DNA from: Apostichopus japonicus
Lineage: Eukaryota > Echinodermata > Holothuroidea > Aspidochirotida > Stichopodidae
Direction of reading: 5' to 3'
Assembly: GCF_037975245.1 (NCBI RefSeq)
Contig: NC_092576.1
Location: forward strand, 5,418,501-5,482,500
Length of the DNA: 64,000 bases
The notes beneath the pieces were generated by a model, which saw nothing but the letters and a program-made list of their open reading frames with translations, had not been told where the DNA came from and did not search any database. How positions within the stretch are numbered: the first letter of the stretch is position 1; every line of letters starts with the position of its first letter. The position numbers and the translations under genes were made by a program. Positions 26,101-33,166 of the stretch are shown here, in pieces.

Positions 26101-26784
26101 TGTACAATCAGTAAGATATATACAGTACAATGGTGTCTTTTGTGAACAATCACTTAGCTAAAGTACTAATGTCATCATTTGTGCACAATCAATAAGCTAC
26201 ACTACTAATGTCGCCACATGGGCACAGTCAATAAGCAACAGTTCTAACGTCTTACTTTGTGTACAATCTCTAAGGTACTGTATATACCCTTGTCATCATT
26301 TGTGTACAATCTCTAAGCTACAGTTCTAATGTCGTCATATGTGCACAATCAATAAGCTACAGTACTAATGTCTTACCTTATGTACAATCTCTAAGTTACT
26401 GTAGTATTGTCATAATTTGTGTACATTCTGTAAGCTACAGTACTATGTCATCATTTATGTACAATCACTTAGCTAAAGTACTAATGTCGTCATTTCTGCA
26501 CAATCAATAAGCTACAGTACTAATGTTTTACTTTGTGTACAATCATAAGCTACAGTACTAATGTCGTCATTTGTGAACAGTAAGTAATATGCACTACACA
26601 TGTCGTCCTTTGCCTTCCTTTACGCACAATCACTAAGCTAATGTACAATGTGTAAAGTTATTACTGAGATAGGATACAATGATTTAATGAGTATGGAAAC
26701 ATGCACCTATTCTGCTTGTGTATATTCATATATTTGTATATTTCAATTAATTAGAGCAAAGCTGTTGGCAGACTCGGATCATAA
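12949..26784 (+). CDS. Ig-superfamily receptor copy A, whole gene (tail interrupted by a stop)
   Basis: Fourteen-exon model: leader, V-like Ig, double-Ig exon, transmembrane, polyQ exon, then cytoplasmic exons 6-14. Hand-splicing gives about 539 codons before an in-frame TAA at 20683-20685 in exon 8, so exons 9-14 would be untranslated in the standard transcript. The predicted product is a type I membrane protein: signal peptide at about 1-19, three Ig domains at about 20-340, TM helix at about 349-375, then a polyQ stretch and part of the conserved tail. By family analogy it is probably a cell-surface recognition receptor; ligand and signalling are unknown. The truncated tail suggests either a decoy-like form or early pseudogenisation. 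Confidence 0.7.
13549..13878 (+). CDS. Copy A exon 2: membrane-distal V-like Ig domain
   Basis: Flanked by CATTACAG and GTAAGT, phase 1 at both ends (330 bp, 110 codons). Ig landmarks are B-strand GVISCNY, C-strand AFWYK, and GSLMINQV before the F strand. The F-strand cysteine is absent: the segment is HNHVFAVSTL where a typical domain has DxGxYxC. An extra cysteine near the domain start (DKCQSP) may pair with the B-strand cysteine instead. About 33 of 109 residues differ from copy B, the most divergent part of the ectodomain. Intronic readthrough gives only a short extension and is not credible as coding. Confidence 0.85.
15540..16175 (+). CDS. Copy A exon 3: two Ig domains in one exon
   Basis: Acceptor TTTGCAG, donor GTAAGA, phase 1 both ends, 636 bp. 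The first domain runs from the PYPTVDATGC region with B-strand LTCSV, C-strand LSWKL and F-strand LRLFVCAA. The second has VVMNCG, FFVWKK, SSLVINTV and SGTYTCVY, a canonical Cys-Trp-Cys pattern. Several potential N-glycosylation sites occur. It is about 85 percent identical to copy B in protein by hand count. It forms the membrane-proximal stalk of the ectodomain. Confidence 0.85.
16549..16671 (+). CDS. Copy A exon 4: transmembrane helix encoded by a GTT microsatellite
   Basis: Acceptor TTTCAG, donor GTAATT, phase 1 both ends, 123 bp. After EEERPTGWI come eleven consecutive valines, ten of them GTT codons, then LVLLISCIVLLLIVF and a stop-transfer cluster RRRRLK. A trinucleotide repeat therefore writes half of the helix. 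The same device, one valine shorter, is in copy B. Confidence 0.85.
17690..17945. repeat. Minisatellite of about 10-11 bp units (ACAGATTAAAT-like)
   Basis: A run of degenerate ACAGATTAAA/ATAGATGAAA words lies within copy A intron 4. The corresponding part of copy B is missing, so the array lies in the segment that distinguishes the two copies. Confidence 0.75.
18400..18531 (+). CDS. Copy A exon 5: polyglutamine cytoplasmic exon (absent from copy B)
   Basis: Acceptor CCGCAACAG, donor GTATCT, 132 bp, phase 1 both ends, so it can be skipped without a frameshift. It encodes ENNSKDRQSTTAST followed by five Gln, one His and seven Gln, then LLQLHNPTKK and an acidic end. Intronic homology in copy B jumps from about 52930 to sequence matching 18601 onward, omitting this exon and about 1.2 kb around it. 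Whether B deleted it or A gained it cannot be told here. It is low-complexity and presumably disordered. Confidence 0.65.
18773..18849 (+). CDS. Copy A exon 6: start of the cytoplasmic domain
   Basis: Acceptor CAGAAAG and donor GTGAAA give 77 bp entering in phase 1 and leaving in phase 0, identical in length to the copy B exon. The product includes ISKDQTRDVQDGIVKRLKEA, a charged and probably helical segment. An alternative acceptor 15 bp upstream (TTTTTTAAAG, exon start 18758) would add five residues in frame; copy B has lost that AG. Confidence 0.65.
20018..20229 (+). CDS. Copy A exon 7: core of the unassigned cytoplasmic domain
   Basis: Acceptor CGAAAAG, donor GTAAGC, 212 bp, phase 0 to phase 2. 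It encodes VDIQRIILRESF, then AIDLSSGAVLPPLNTLKGL and KWQQWDLTKLIGILQYACHR. Copy B retains the exon with about 15 differences in 70 residues and a fully conserved FENEKWQQWDLTKL block, which argues for a folded domain. The helical look with conserved tryptophans recalls death-fold or HEPN-like modules, but I cannot assign a family. Confidence 0.75.
20631..20698 (+). CDS. Copy A exon 8: contains in-frame stop
   Basis: Acceptor TCTCGAAG, donor GTAAGA, 68 bp, phase 2 in and phase 1 out, same length as in copy B. It reads SIERTLLPFNFENKLSTL and then TAA at 20683-20685 where copy B has CAG. The reading frame after the stop still matches B (QKPP), so the exon was recently coding. In the reference haplotype it would end the protein here. 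Confidence 0.7.
22238..22305 (+). pseudogene. Copy A exon 9, downstream of the stop
   Basis: Acceptor CTTTCAG, donor GTATGT, 68 bp, phase 1 to 0. The frame reads VWVTGVAATGILHLNYETEQ followed by WK, matching copy B exon 9. Splice sites and frame remain intact, so truncation by the exon 8 stop may be recent, polymorphic, or bypassed by alternative splicing. Confidence 0.6.
22521..22565 (+). pseudogene. Copy A exon 10 with ITIM-like motif, downstream of the stop
   Basis: Acceptor TTCACACAG, donor GTAAGT, 45 bp, phase 0. It encodes SNDLGPLSESVYYML. SVYYML fits the ITIM consensus (S/I/V/L)xYxx(I/V/L); the copy B equivalent YIYNWL keeps YxxL but not the -2 residue. If the exon 10 donor is not used, the frame stays open to 22787 with a charged extension. 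Confidence 0.55.
22944..23332. mobile_element. MITE-like palindromic insertion in copy A intron 10
   Basis: Arms of roughly 75-80 bp at 22944-23022 and 23256-23332 are imperfect inverted repeats (left GCATTTATATGC...GTGTTATAAC against right GTTATAACAC...GCATATAAATGC). The loop is A/T-rich with TA runs. The segment from about 22918 to 23357 has no counterpart in copy B, consistent with insertion. Confidence 0.55.
23802..23816 (+). pseudogene. Copy A exon 11: 15-nt microexon
   Basis: Preceded by TTGTTTTTCAG and followed by GTATGT, phase 0. It encodes CTKFE; the copy B microexon encodes LKKFE with the same boundaries. It lies downstream of the exon 8 stop. Supported by A/B conservation of both splice sites and frame; otherwise too short to call alone. 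Confidence 0.5.
24224..24247 (+). pseudogene. Copy A exon 12: 24-nt microexon
   Basis: Acceptor TGTATTACAG, donor GTAAGT, phase 0. It encodes KEKANEEV, identical at the nucleotide level to copy B. It lies downstream of the exon 8 stop. Confidence 0.55.
25818..25889 (+). pseudogene. Copy A exon 13 with damaged donor
   Basis: Acceptor GTTGATCAG. The frame reads ISHFNVVCDNILTHLLLSDR then PNGR. In copy B the exon ends before GTAAGT; in A the aligned base is changed so that the site reads TTAAGT. A GT one base upstream (GTTAAG) could be used but would shift the frame of exon 14. Together with the exon 8 stop this suggests relaxed constraint on the A tail. Confidence 0.6.
25960..26640. repeat. Minisatellite in copy A last intron
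   Basis: Degenerate tandem units of roughly 40-60 bp of the form 'taatgtcgtcatttgtgtacaatc' plus 'aataagctacagtac'. The homologous but shorter array in copy B is at 60020-60540, so the array predates the duplication and has changed length since. Confidence 0.85.
26755..26784 (+). pseudogene. Copy A exon 14: terminal exon remnant
   Basis: Preceded by TTAATTAG, a pyrimidine-poor acceptor. In phase 0 it reads SKAVGRLGS and stops at the same position as in copy B. With the shifted donor of exon 13 it would instead read RAKLLADSDHKQSPSDVKV then stop. Which, if any, is used is unresolved. Confidence 0.4.
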
Positions 26785-27224
26785 ACAATCGCCATCCGAT
26801 GTGAAAGTTTGAAATTTGAAAGGCAGGTGGACGACGTCCGTATGATGCAACTGAATCATCTCTCGTTTTAACAGATTTGACTAAGAGAGATAAGGAAAAT
26901 GCAGCTTTGTTCGTAAACACACAGAGAATCTTCGATCAATGTAATACTCCATAATGAGTACAAAGATGCAATTGTTTTTTGAGAATGTTAAAGGTCACCG
27001 GAGCTCAAAATGTGTAATCATAATAATCACAATATCTCAAGAGGGGAATATCCAACATATCTCATACTTTGAATGTGGATGCATCACATTGAGCAAAAGG
27101 TGCCAATTATTTTCTGAGGAGGTAAAATGTTATTTTGGGTCACCAAAGGTCAAAGTTTGAAATAAAAACTTGGTTTGAGGACCGATGTGAAGTTGTCGGA
27201 GTGTGTGTAAACACCTCATACGAA

Positions 27225-27355
27225 TTGTCTGTGTTTCAATTGATAATATGCATACTAAGTTTGGAACTATTTATTTAACTCTTAGCATTTTTTTAAGATT
27301 TTTTATTACTACGTTTAGAGTTCTATTTTTAGCGTTTAGTACTGGGTGTTTATTA
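27225..27355 (+). mobile_element. LINE 3'-end fragment, left part
   Basis: Matches the 3' untranslated part of the LINE at 61.57-62.72 kb ('aatatgcatactaagtttggaactatt', 'tactacgtttag'). Homology breaks at 27356 and resumes at about 29890, so the LINE end is split by the intervening repeat element. Confidence 0.65.
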
Positions 27356-29705
27356 GTTCCTTGCTTTAGCAAAAGGAACCTATGCAGTCAGGTTTGTGTG
27401 TGTGTTTGCGTGTGTACGCGTGTGTGTGCATCTGTGACACTTGGTTGGGTACGCTCTATCTCAATAAGAGAATGTTGGATTCAGGCCAAACTTGGACTAT
27501 AGATCCGCCATATGGAGAAGGTGTGCCCTATTGTTTTTGGTGCCCACAAAGGTCACCAAAGGTCAGTTATGGTCCAAAAACCGAAAATATTAAAACTGCA
27601 ATAACTCCCAGTGCCAATGTGCGTCAAGGTTGATATTTTGAGACAAGTTGTGAACTGGTTAGGGGAACATTTTCAAACTTAACGGTCATGTGATCCAAGG
27701 TCACCAAAGGTCAATTAATGATAAAAAAAACTAGTATTTTGCGATAACTTGAGAACGAAATGTCCTTTAGGGCTGGGAGTTGCTTCAATGTAATCCAATT
27801 GTCGACCCGCATCTGGGTGACCTTTGACCTCAATTTGACCTCTGGTCACCTTTACTTGTTTTGGGGTATTTTTACAGTTTTGATGCTATTTTCAGATGTC
27901 AAAGGTACCTTATGATCATAAATGTCAATACGTTGACCCGGTGTGACCTTTATGTGCGAAGTTATATGAGGTCAAAGTTTTCCGTTCGGAGTTAGGATGG
28001 TTGTGCAGACATATCGTTTTGTTTTTTGGAATCAGGAGATTAAACTACATCTGTTACCAAGGTCAAAAGGTCAAAGGTCACATTAGAAAAAACTGCTTAT
28101 TTTGGGAGGAAACGAGCAAAAAAGAAAATGTTTGGTTTTGATGCTAGATTTGGATGTCAAAGGTACCTTCTGATCATAAATGTCAATAGGTTAACCCCCG
28201 TGTGACCTTCGAGTGCGAAGTTATACAAGGTCAAAGTTAAATTTCAGATATTTAATGCAATAACCCCCATTGCCAAGGTGTGACATGGTTGATATTTTTG
28301 GACAAGTTGCAAATGGTAAAGGGGTATATTTTCAAACTTAACGGTCATGTGATCTGAGGTCACCAAAGGTCAATTAATGTTAAAAAACTATTATATTGGG
28401 GGAGAAAATGGGCAAAGAAAAAAATGTTTGAATTTTTATAGTTTGATGCTATATTCACATCACACCGATCAAAAATGTCACTGTGTTGACCTGAGGTGAC
28501 CTTTGTTGATTCAGTTATATGAGGTCAAAATTAATCTTCAGACATTTAGTGCAATAACTCCCAGTGCCAAGGTGTGTCACGGTTGATATATTTGGACAAG
28601 TTGCAAATGGTATATTGGCAATGGTATGTGACGCCTGGCTTGTAAACACGGTATCTCAAGTAGGGAAGCTTGGACCAATCTAATATTTGGTGTATATGAG
28701 TACCACATTGAGTAAATGTGCCCTATTTTTTGGTACCTGTGAAGGTCACCAAAGGTCAGTTAGAGGCCAAAACCCAAAATATTAAAACAAGCAATAACTC
28801 CCATTGACAAGGTGCGACATGGTTGATATTTTGGGACTAGTTGTGAATGTGGCAAGGGATCATTTTCAAACTTAACAGTCATGTGATCCGAGGTCACCAA
28901 AGGTCAATTAATGATAAAAACTAGTATTTTTTCGATAACTTGAGAACGAATTGTCCGTTAGGGTTGGAAATTGCTTCAATGTAATCCAATTGTCAACCCG
29001 CATCTGGGTGACCTTTGACCTCAATTTGACCTCTGTGACCTTTACTTGTTTTGGGGAATTTTACAGTTTCGATGCTATTTTCAGATGTCAAGGTACCTTC
29101 TGATCATAAATGTCAATAGGTTGACCCCCGTGGTACCTTTGTGTGCAAAGTTATTAATGTTAAAAAAGTAGTATTTTTTTTGGGGGGGGGGGAAATGGGA
29201 AAAGAAAAAATGTTTGAATTTTTACAGTTTTGATGCTCTATTTAGGTCTCACCGATCAAAAAGGTCAATGGTTGACCTCCGGGTGACCTTTGTGTGTGTA
29301 GTTATGTATACAAGTTCAAAGTGAATTTTTAGACATTTAATGCAATTAAATCCCAATGCCACGGTTGATATTTTGGGACAAGTTGTGAATGGGGTGATGG
29401 AACATTTTTAAATTTCACGGTCATGTCATCTGTGGTCACCAATGTTATCATATCTGTTGAGCTGCTTGTAGGTCACCTTATATCTCTTACAGTTTCGACG
29501 CCATGTTCAGATCTCAAAAGTGCATTTTGATCATAATCCGATCACAATTTGTGATCACAAAAGTGTTGGCTATAGTGTTGGTTACTTTATGGGTACATGT
29601 AGGACCACAATTACTTGACTATTTGAACCCAATCTTGCTTGATAATATTATGTGTATTGTCATATGCCCCTACGCAAGGAACCACAGTGCCCTTGGGCTC
29701 TTGTT
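27356..29705. mobile_element. AGGTCA-rich dispersed element, apparently complete copy
   Basis: Inserted in a LINE 3' end. It opens with GTTCCTTGCTTTAGCAAAAG, and has the inverted word GCAAGGAAC at 29674-29682 close to its right end, whose terminus equals that at 1540-1566. The interior is a series of degenerate units with GT runs near the left and many AGGTCA words, including perfect AGGTCAnnnnAGGTCA at 27550, 27698, 28357, 28743 and 28891. No protein is evident. Confidence 0.6.
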
Positions 29706-29889
29706 ACTTTCTGTTTTATGCTTTTGCAATATTTTTTTAATGTATATAGTTTCTCATACTTATTTATATTTGATTATTGACTATTATTTAATCTTTTGTG
29801 TATTCTTTGTTTAAAACTATTTTATTATTTACATATTTCTGAATTTGTTTTGGGCTATATGTTTTTAGGACTTCCTTATTATCGTTTAG

Positions 29890-30045
29890 TTTTTTTTATA
29901 TTGTTGCCTTAGGCTTTTAAATTGTGTGCCTTATTGGTTCTATATATTAAGTATTTAGGTTTTTGTTACTATATGTTTCTAGGTTTACATGTTTAAAGCG
30001 CTTTGAGAAGATTTGCTGAATATTATACTTGTGTGACAAAGGTAC
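29890..30045 (+). mobile_element. LINE 3'-end fragment, right part
   Basis: Resumes the LINE 3' homology ('tatattgttgccttaggcttt', 'tgccttattggt') and includes the typical CR1/L2-like tail phrase AAAGCGCTTTGAGAAGATTT. Same family as the LINE ending at 62716. Confidence 0.65.
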
Positions 30046-30840
30046 TTAAGGTGACTGCATAAAGCATATTTCTTAACCACCTCTCTTCTATTTGCAATTT
30101 ATGAAGTGAGCCCTCTTTTTAGCCTTGTGATTATCTCATTCTGACTGAACAAAATCAAATAAAACCATCATATGAAATCCAGTCAAACCTCAAGATTTAT
30201 GGCATTTGCCAATGGTTGCTGTCAGAGGTATTGTTTTATGACAATTAAAGAGTCTACCAGTGCAGTGATGACCTTGTAGAGGGAGAATTGGTTGTGCTTT
30301 GGAGAGGGGTAGGTTACTGTGATTTTATTTGTTCTTGACTAACAAGTCACATTGTACATATACCATATTGTTTTCATATAGCTAGGTCTAAGCATGAGGG
30401 AAAGGCTTTGTATGCATCAATCTCCGGTAATTGGAATGTGCGTTGAGAATCATGAAATGACTTCCTGTGACAGTTAGGGTAATTTTTGGGTATTGCTTGT
30501 TCATGCTTGTTCATGTATCTAGATTCTTCTTAGGTTATGAAGCATGGTTGTCTATTATTCATGGTGGTATTGGTTGTCCTATGGGTGCTGTATATACAGG
30601 CATAATATATACTGTATGAAATCATCACTGGCAAGATCTTTATAAGATTTGCTGTGCTTATATGTGTTGATTCATTGTAAATAGGAGTCAATTTGTCAAA
30701 AGTTGTTTTATCTCGGTTGGTGAGCTTGTTTTTATGTATTGTTCTTTCTTTTTATTTGTTTAAAGGTTTCAGTTCGGTTAACACCAAGAGAGTATTAAAT
30801 GATAGAGAAAAGGAAGAAAACTTGATGTGTTATCATTTCC
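30046..30840. other. Non-coding stretch with no recognised feature
   Basis: AT-rich sequence inside duplicate A lacking ORFs, splice-linked exons or recognisable repeats. Confidence 0.5.
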
Positions 30841-31200
30841 CCACCCCTTGCTTGGTCACACTTGGTATGTAGATCCAACTTGATGAGTACACGTTCAAAT
30901 AGTCATTTGAGATCAACAGAGGTCAAACTGGAAAACTTTGTCAACACGATAACTCAAAAAACATCTCTGTTATGTATGTTTGTCTTTAGTATGTAGATCA
31001 CCTTTAGAAAGGGTCAAATGTCATTTAAGGTTAACAAAGGTAAAATTTTGATCCCCTTGTCAAGACAATATCACAATAGTCTAAAGATGGATGGATGGAT
31101 CTCTCTATATTTTTGAATAATTGTATACATTCCTTATTTTTATAGCGTATAGAACCTGGTAACCAACGATGGCTGAATATATTAAAAACAAACTTACAGG
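30841..31200. repeat. Dispersed repeat shared with 62720-63430
   Basis: Phrases such as 'cacacttggtatgtagatccaacttgatgag' and 'gacaatatcacaatagtctaaagatggatgga' recur at 61.4-61.5 kb and 62.7-63.4 kb. It forms the right-hand end of the segmental duplication in both copies. Confidence 0.65.
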
Positions 31201-31329
31201 GTAGTAATAATAATAATAATCAGCAGTTATTTTCGCGAGGCTTAAGCGACCACAAATTTTGGAGAAGCCAGCAGGAGCTTATGAATACAACGTACACGTC
31301 GGGTGGCTTCCAATTCAACAATTTAACTC

Positions 31330-31500
31330 AAATTTGGTATCTTTTCAATATAGAAAGTCATTTTAGATTGGAAAACCATACATTGCTCTTGGATAATAAC
31401 CCGACTTACTATTACCCAGCCGGGAATCAAACCCAAACCTCCCGAATCTTCAAATGCTACCGCCTTTACCCACTCGGCCACAGCACCAGTGTATAGTAGG
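31330..31500 (-). mobile_element. tRNA-derived SINE (Ser/Leu-like head)
   Basis: On the minus strand the head reads TGTGGCCGAGTGGGTAAAGG, containing a polymerase III A box (TGGCCGAGTGG), followed by GGTTTGATTCC as B box about 45 bases on. The downstream body is unrelated to tRNA. No intact acceptor stem, so it is a SINE and not a functional tRNA gene. Confidence 0.7.
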
Positions 31501-31784
31501 TAAAAAAGTAATGGCAATTGAAACACAATGAGGAAGTTAAAAAAATTCCTGTCTGTCTGATATTCCCTACAATATTGCCGAAAGACATTACTCAATAACC
31601 GTCTCAAAGAATACAAAGCGTATTTTGTTTGTAGAGGTTATGATTCGGAGTTTATCTCAGTTCAAAAGGCACAAATGAAGCAAATTATAAAATTCTGACA
31701 AGAAATAAAAAAATCAACATCAACATCAACATCAAAACTTCTAGTTAGTTATTTCATTGCACTTCCCAATACGCATTCGCACAC

Positions 31785-31928
31785 CAGTAGAACCACTGTG
31801 ATCTAGTGGTACGGACTTCGGTCTGTGATACAAGGTCACGGGTTCGATTCTTATACCGTCTTCTTCATGAGGACAAAAACCGGTCGTGTAGTAGAATTTT
31901 TCTGATGTGTTGTTCTGTATAAATATAT

Positions 31929-31930
<2 letters not shown>
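31785..31930 (+). mobile_element. tRNA-derived SINE, + strand
   Basis: Box-A-like TGATCTAGTGGTACGG and box-B GGTTCGATTC with tRNA-like spacing, followed by a short body that runs into an AT/GT microsatellite at 31931-32006. Confidence 0.6.
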
Positions 31931-31989
<59 letters not shown>

Positions 31990-32006
31990 CGTGTGTGTGT
32001 GTGTGT
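31931..32006. repeat. (AT)n(GT)n microsatellite
   Basis: About 42 bp of AT dinucleotides followed by about 34 bp of GT dinucleotides with one GC interruption, at the 3' side of the + strand SINE. Confidence 0.95.
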
Positions 32007-32330
32007 TAATGCAATTGAGGTAAACGACAAAGGGCAAATGAATATATATAAATGAAAATCGTAATGAGTTGGAAATTCAAAAACAGTGAAAAAACTTTCA
32101 GCCTCCGGGATTCGAACCACGGGAATTCCGCTCTGTACGCGGACACCCTAACCACTAGGCTATGGACGCTGATTGTACGTCCAGAGGTTCGAAACCGGTA
32201 AGGAAAGTAGTAATTCCACTGTAGGCGTTTGTCACCTGTATCGAACAATACTAGTTCTGTTTTTGGTGACATATTTTGCCTTACTCTAGAGATCAAATAT
32301 GATGCTAACCAACTCGAAATCATTTGTGAT
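32006..32330 (-). mobile_element. tRNA-derived SINE with duplicated tail
   Basis: The minus-strand head TAGCCTAGTGGTTAGGGTGT carries an A box; GGTTCGAATCC is the B box. The SINE 3' body lies at 32006-32092 on the + strand coordinate and is repeated nearly identically at 32373-32460, indicating a second truncated copy of the same family. Confidence 0.65.
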
Positions 32331-32372
32331 TCCTAAAGCCGGATCTCGAAAGAGATACTTTGAACAGACTTT

Positions 32373-32462
32373 ATGTTAATGCAATTGGAGGTAAACGACA
32401 AAGGCAAATGAATATATATAAATGAAAATCGTAATGAGTTGGAAAATCAAGAACAGTGAAAA

Positions 32463-32480
<18 letters not shown>
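32373..32480 (-). mobile_element. Truncated SINE body with A-run
   Basis: Near-identical to 32006-32092 ('aatgcaattggaggtaaacgac'), without a tRNA-like head, and leading into a 20-base A run and a long TA microsatellite. Confidence 0.6.
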
Positions 32481-32556
<76 letters not shown>

Positions 32557-32572
32557 TATATATATATATATG

Positions 32573-32619
<47 letters not shown>
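32481..32619. repeat. (TA)n microsatellite
   Basis: About 139 bp of nearly pure TA with a few G interruptions. A Ile-Tyr open frame across it is spurious. Confidence 0.95.
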
Positions 32620-32621
<2 letters not shown>

Positions 32622-32625
<4 letters not shown>

Positions 32626-33060
32626 CTGATGAGCTCCTTTGGTGGTCAGAAAGGCGCTATTAAACTTCATTGTACTGCGCACAAACATAATCTGCCTACT
32701 TTTGTTGACCATTGTGCCGCTATTGGTAATGAACCCCAGTGGTTCAGGAGGAAGATTAAAGAGAGTCTCCTAATAAAAGACTTAAATGCTGACTTAAAAA
32801 TATATGAAGCGAGCTACGGGTTGGAGCTATTCTAATCCCTATTTACTTTTTATTGTTGTTTGTTCTATTCATTCCTAGTTTAAAAATATTGACTAAAAAA
32901 TTTGCTGGTTGTTCTAATCATTCCTAGTTAAAAAAAAAAATCACTCATGCTTATCACTATTGTCCTCTTTGGATGTATATTAGCGCTTGTATTTAATTGA
33001 TCTTGTACAATTGCCTGACGATGGAGTGGTGACCACTCCGAAATAAAGCAGTATGTCGTT
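32622..33060 (+). mobile_element. Penelope-like element 3' fragment (C-terminal endonuclease part)
   Basis: An open frame to 32835 reads [39 protein letters not shown] and ends ASYGLELF. This H...W..R..KESLLI...N pattern resembles the end of the GIY-YIG endonuclease domain of Penelope-like elements. The 3' segment includes CCTGACGATGGAGTGGTGAC, the style of tail those elements carry. The reverse transcriptase is absent. Confidence 0.6.
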
Positions 33061-33113
33061 GTTAAAAATATTCGCTTGTTTATCTTTTATATTATCAGTA
33101 TGGACCACTACTA

Positions 33114-33115
33114 TT

Positions 33116-33163
<48 letters not shown>
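33114..33163. repeat. (TA)n microsatellite
   Basis: About 50 bp of TA/AT repeats with one interruption. Confidence 0.95.

Positions 33164-33166
<3 letters not shown>

Larger units (their letters stand above)
10556..31200 (+). repeat. Segmental duplicate A
   Basis: Collinear with 45205-63430. The match starts in 'gtagtagcg' sequence at both left ends, runs through the whole receptor gene including introns, and ends in 'gatggatggatgga' sequence and 'aaaaacaaacttaca' at 31.2 kb (63.43 kb in B). By eye, intron identity is roughly 85-90 percent, interrupted by insertions private to each copy. It contains receptor copy A and, at its 3' end, copy-specific retroelement insertions. Confidence 0.75.

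Noticed and set aside
31330-31500. Possible functional tRNA gene on the minus strand
   Set aside because: A and B boxes are present but acceptor stem pairing is not, and the sequence runs on into a SINE body.
31741-32120. Ile-Tyr and His-Thr repeat frames across 31.93-32.01 kb
   Set aside because: Translations of AT and GT microsatellites; the flanking frames are SINE sequence.
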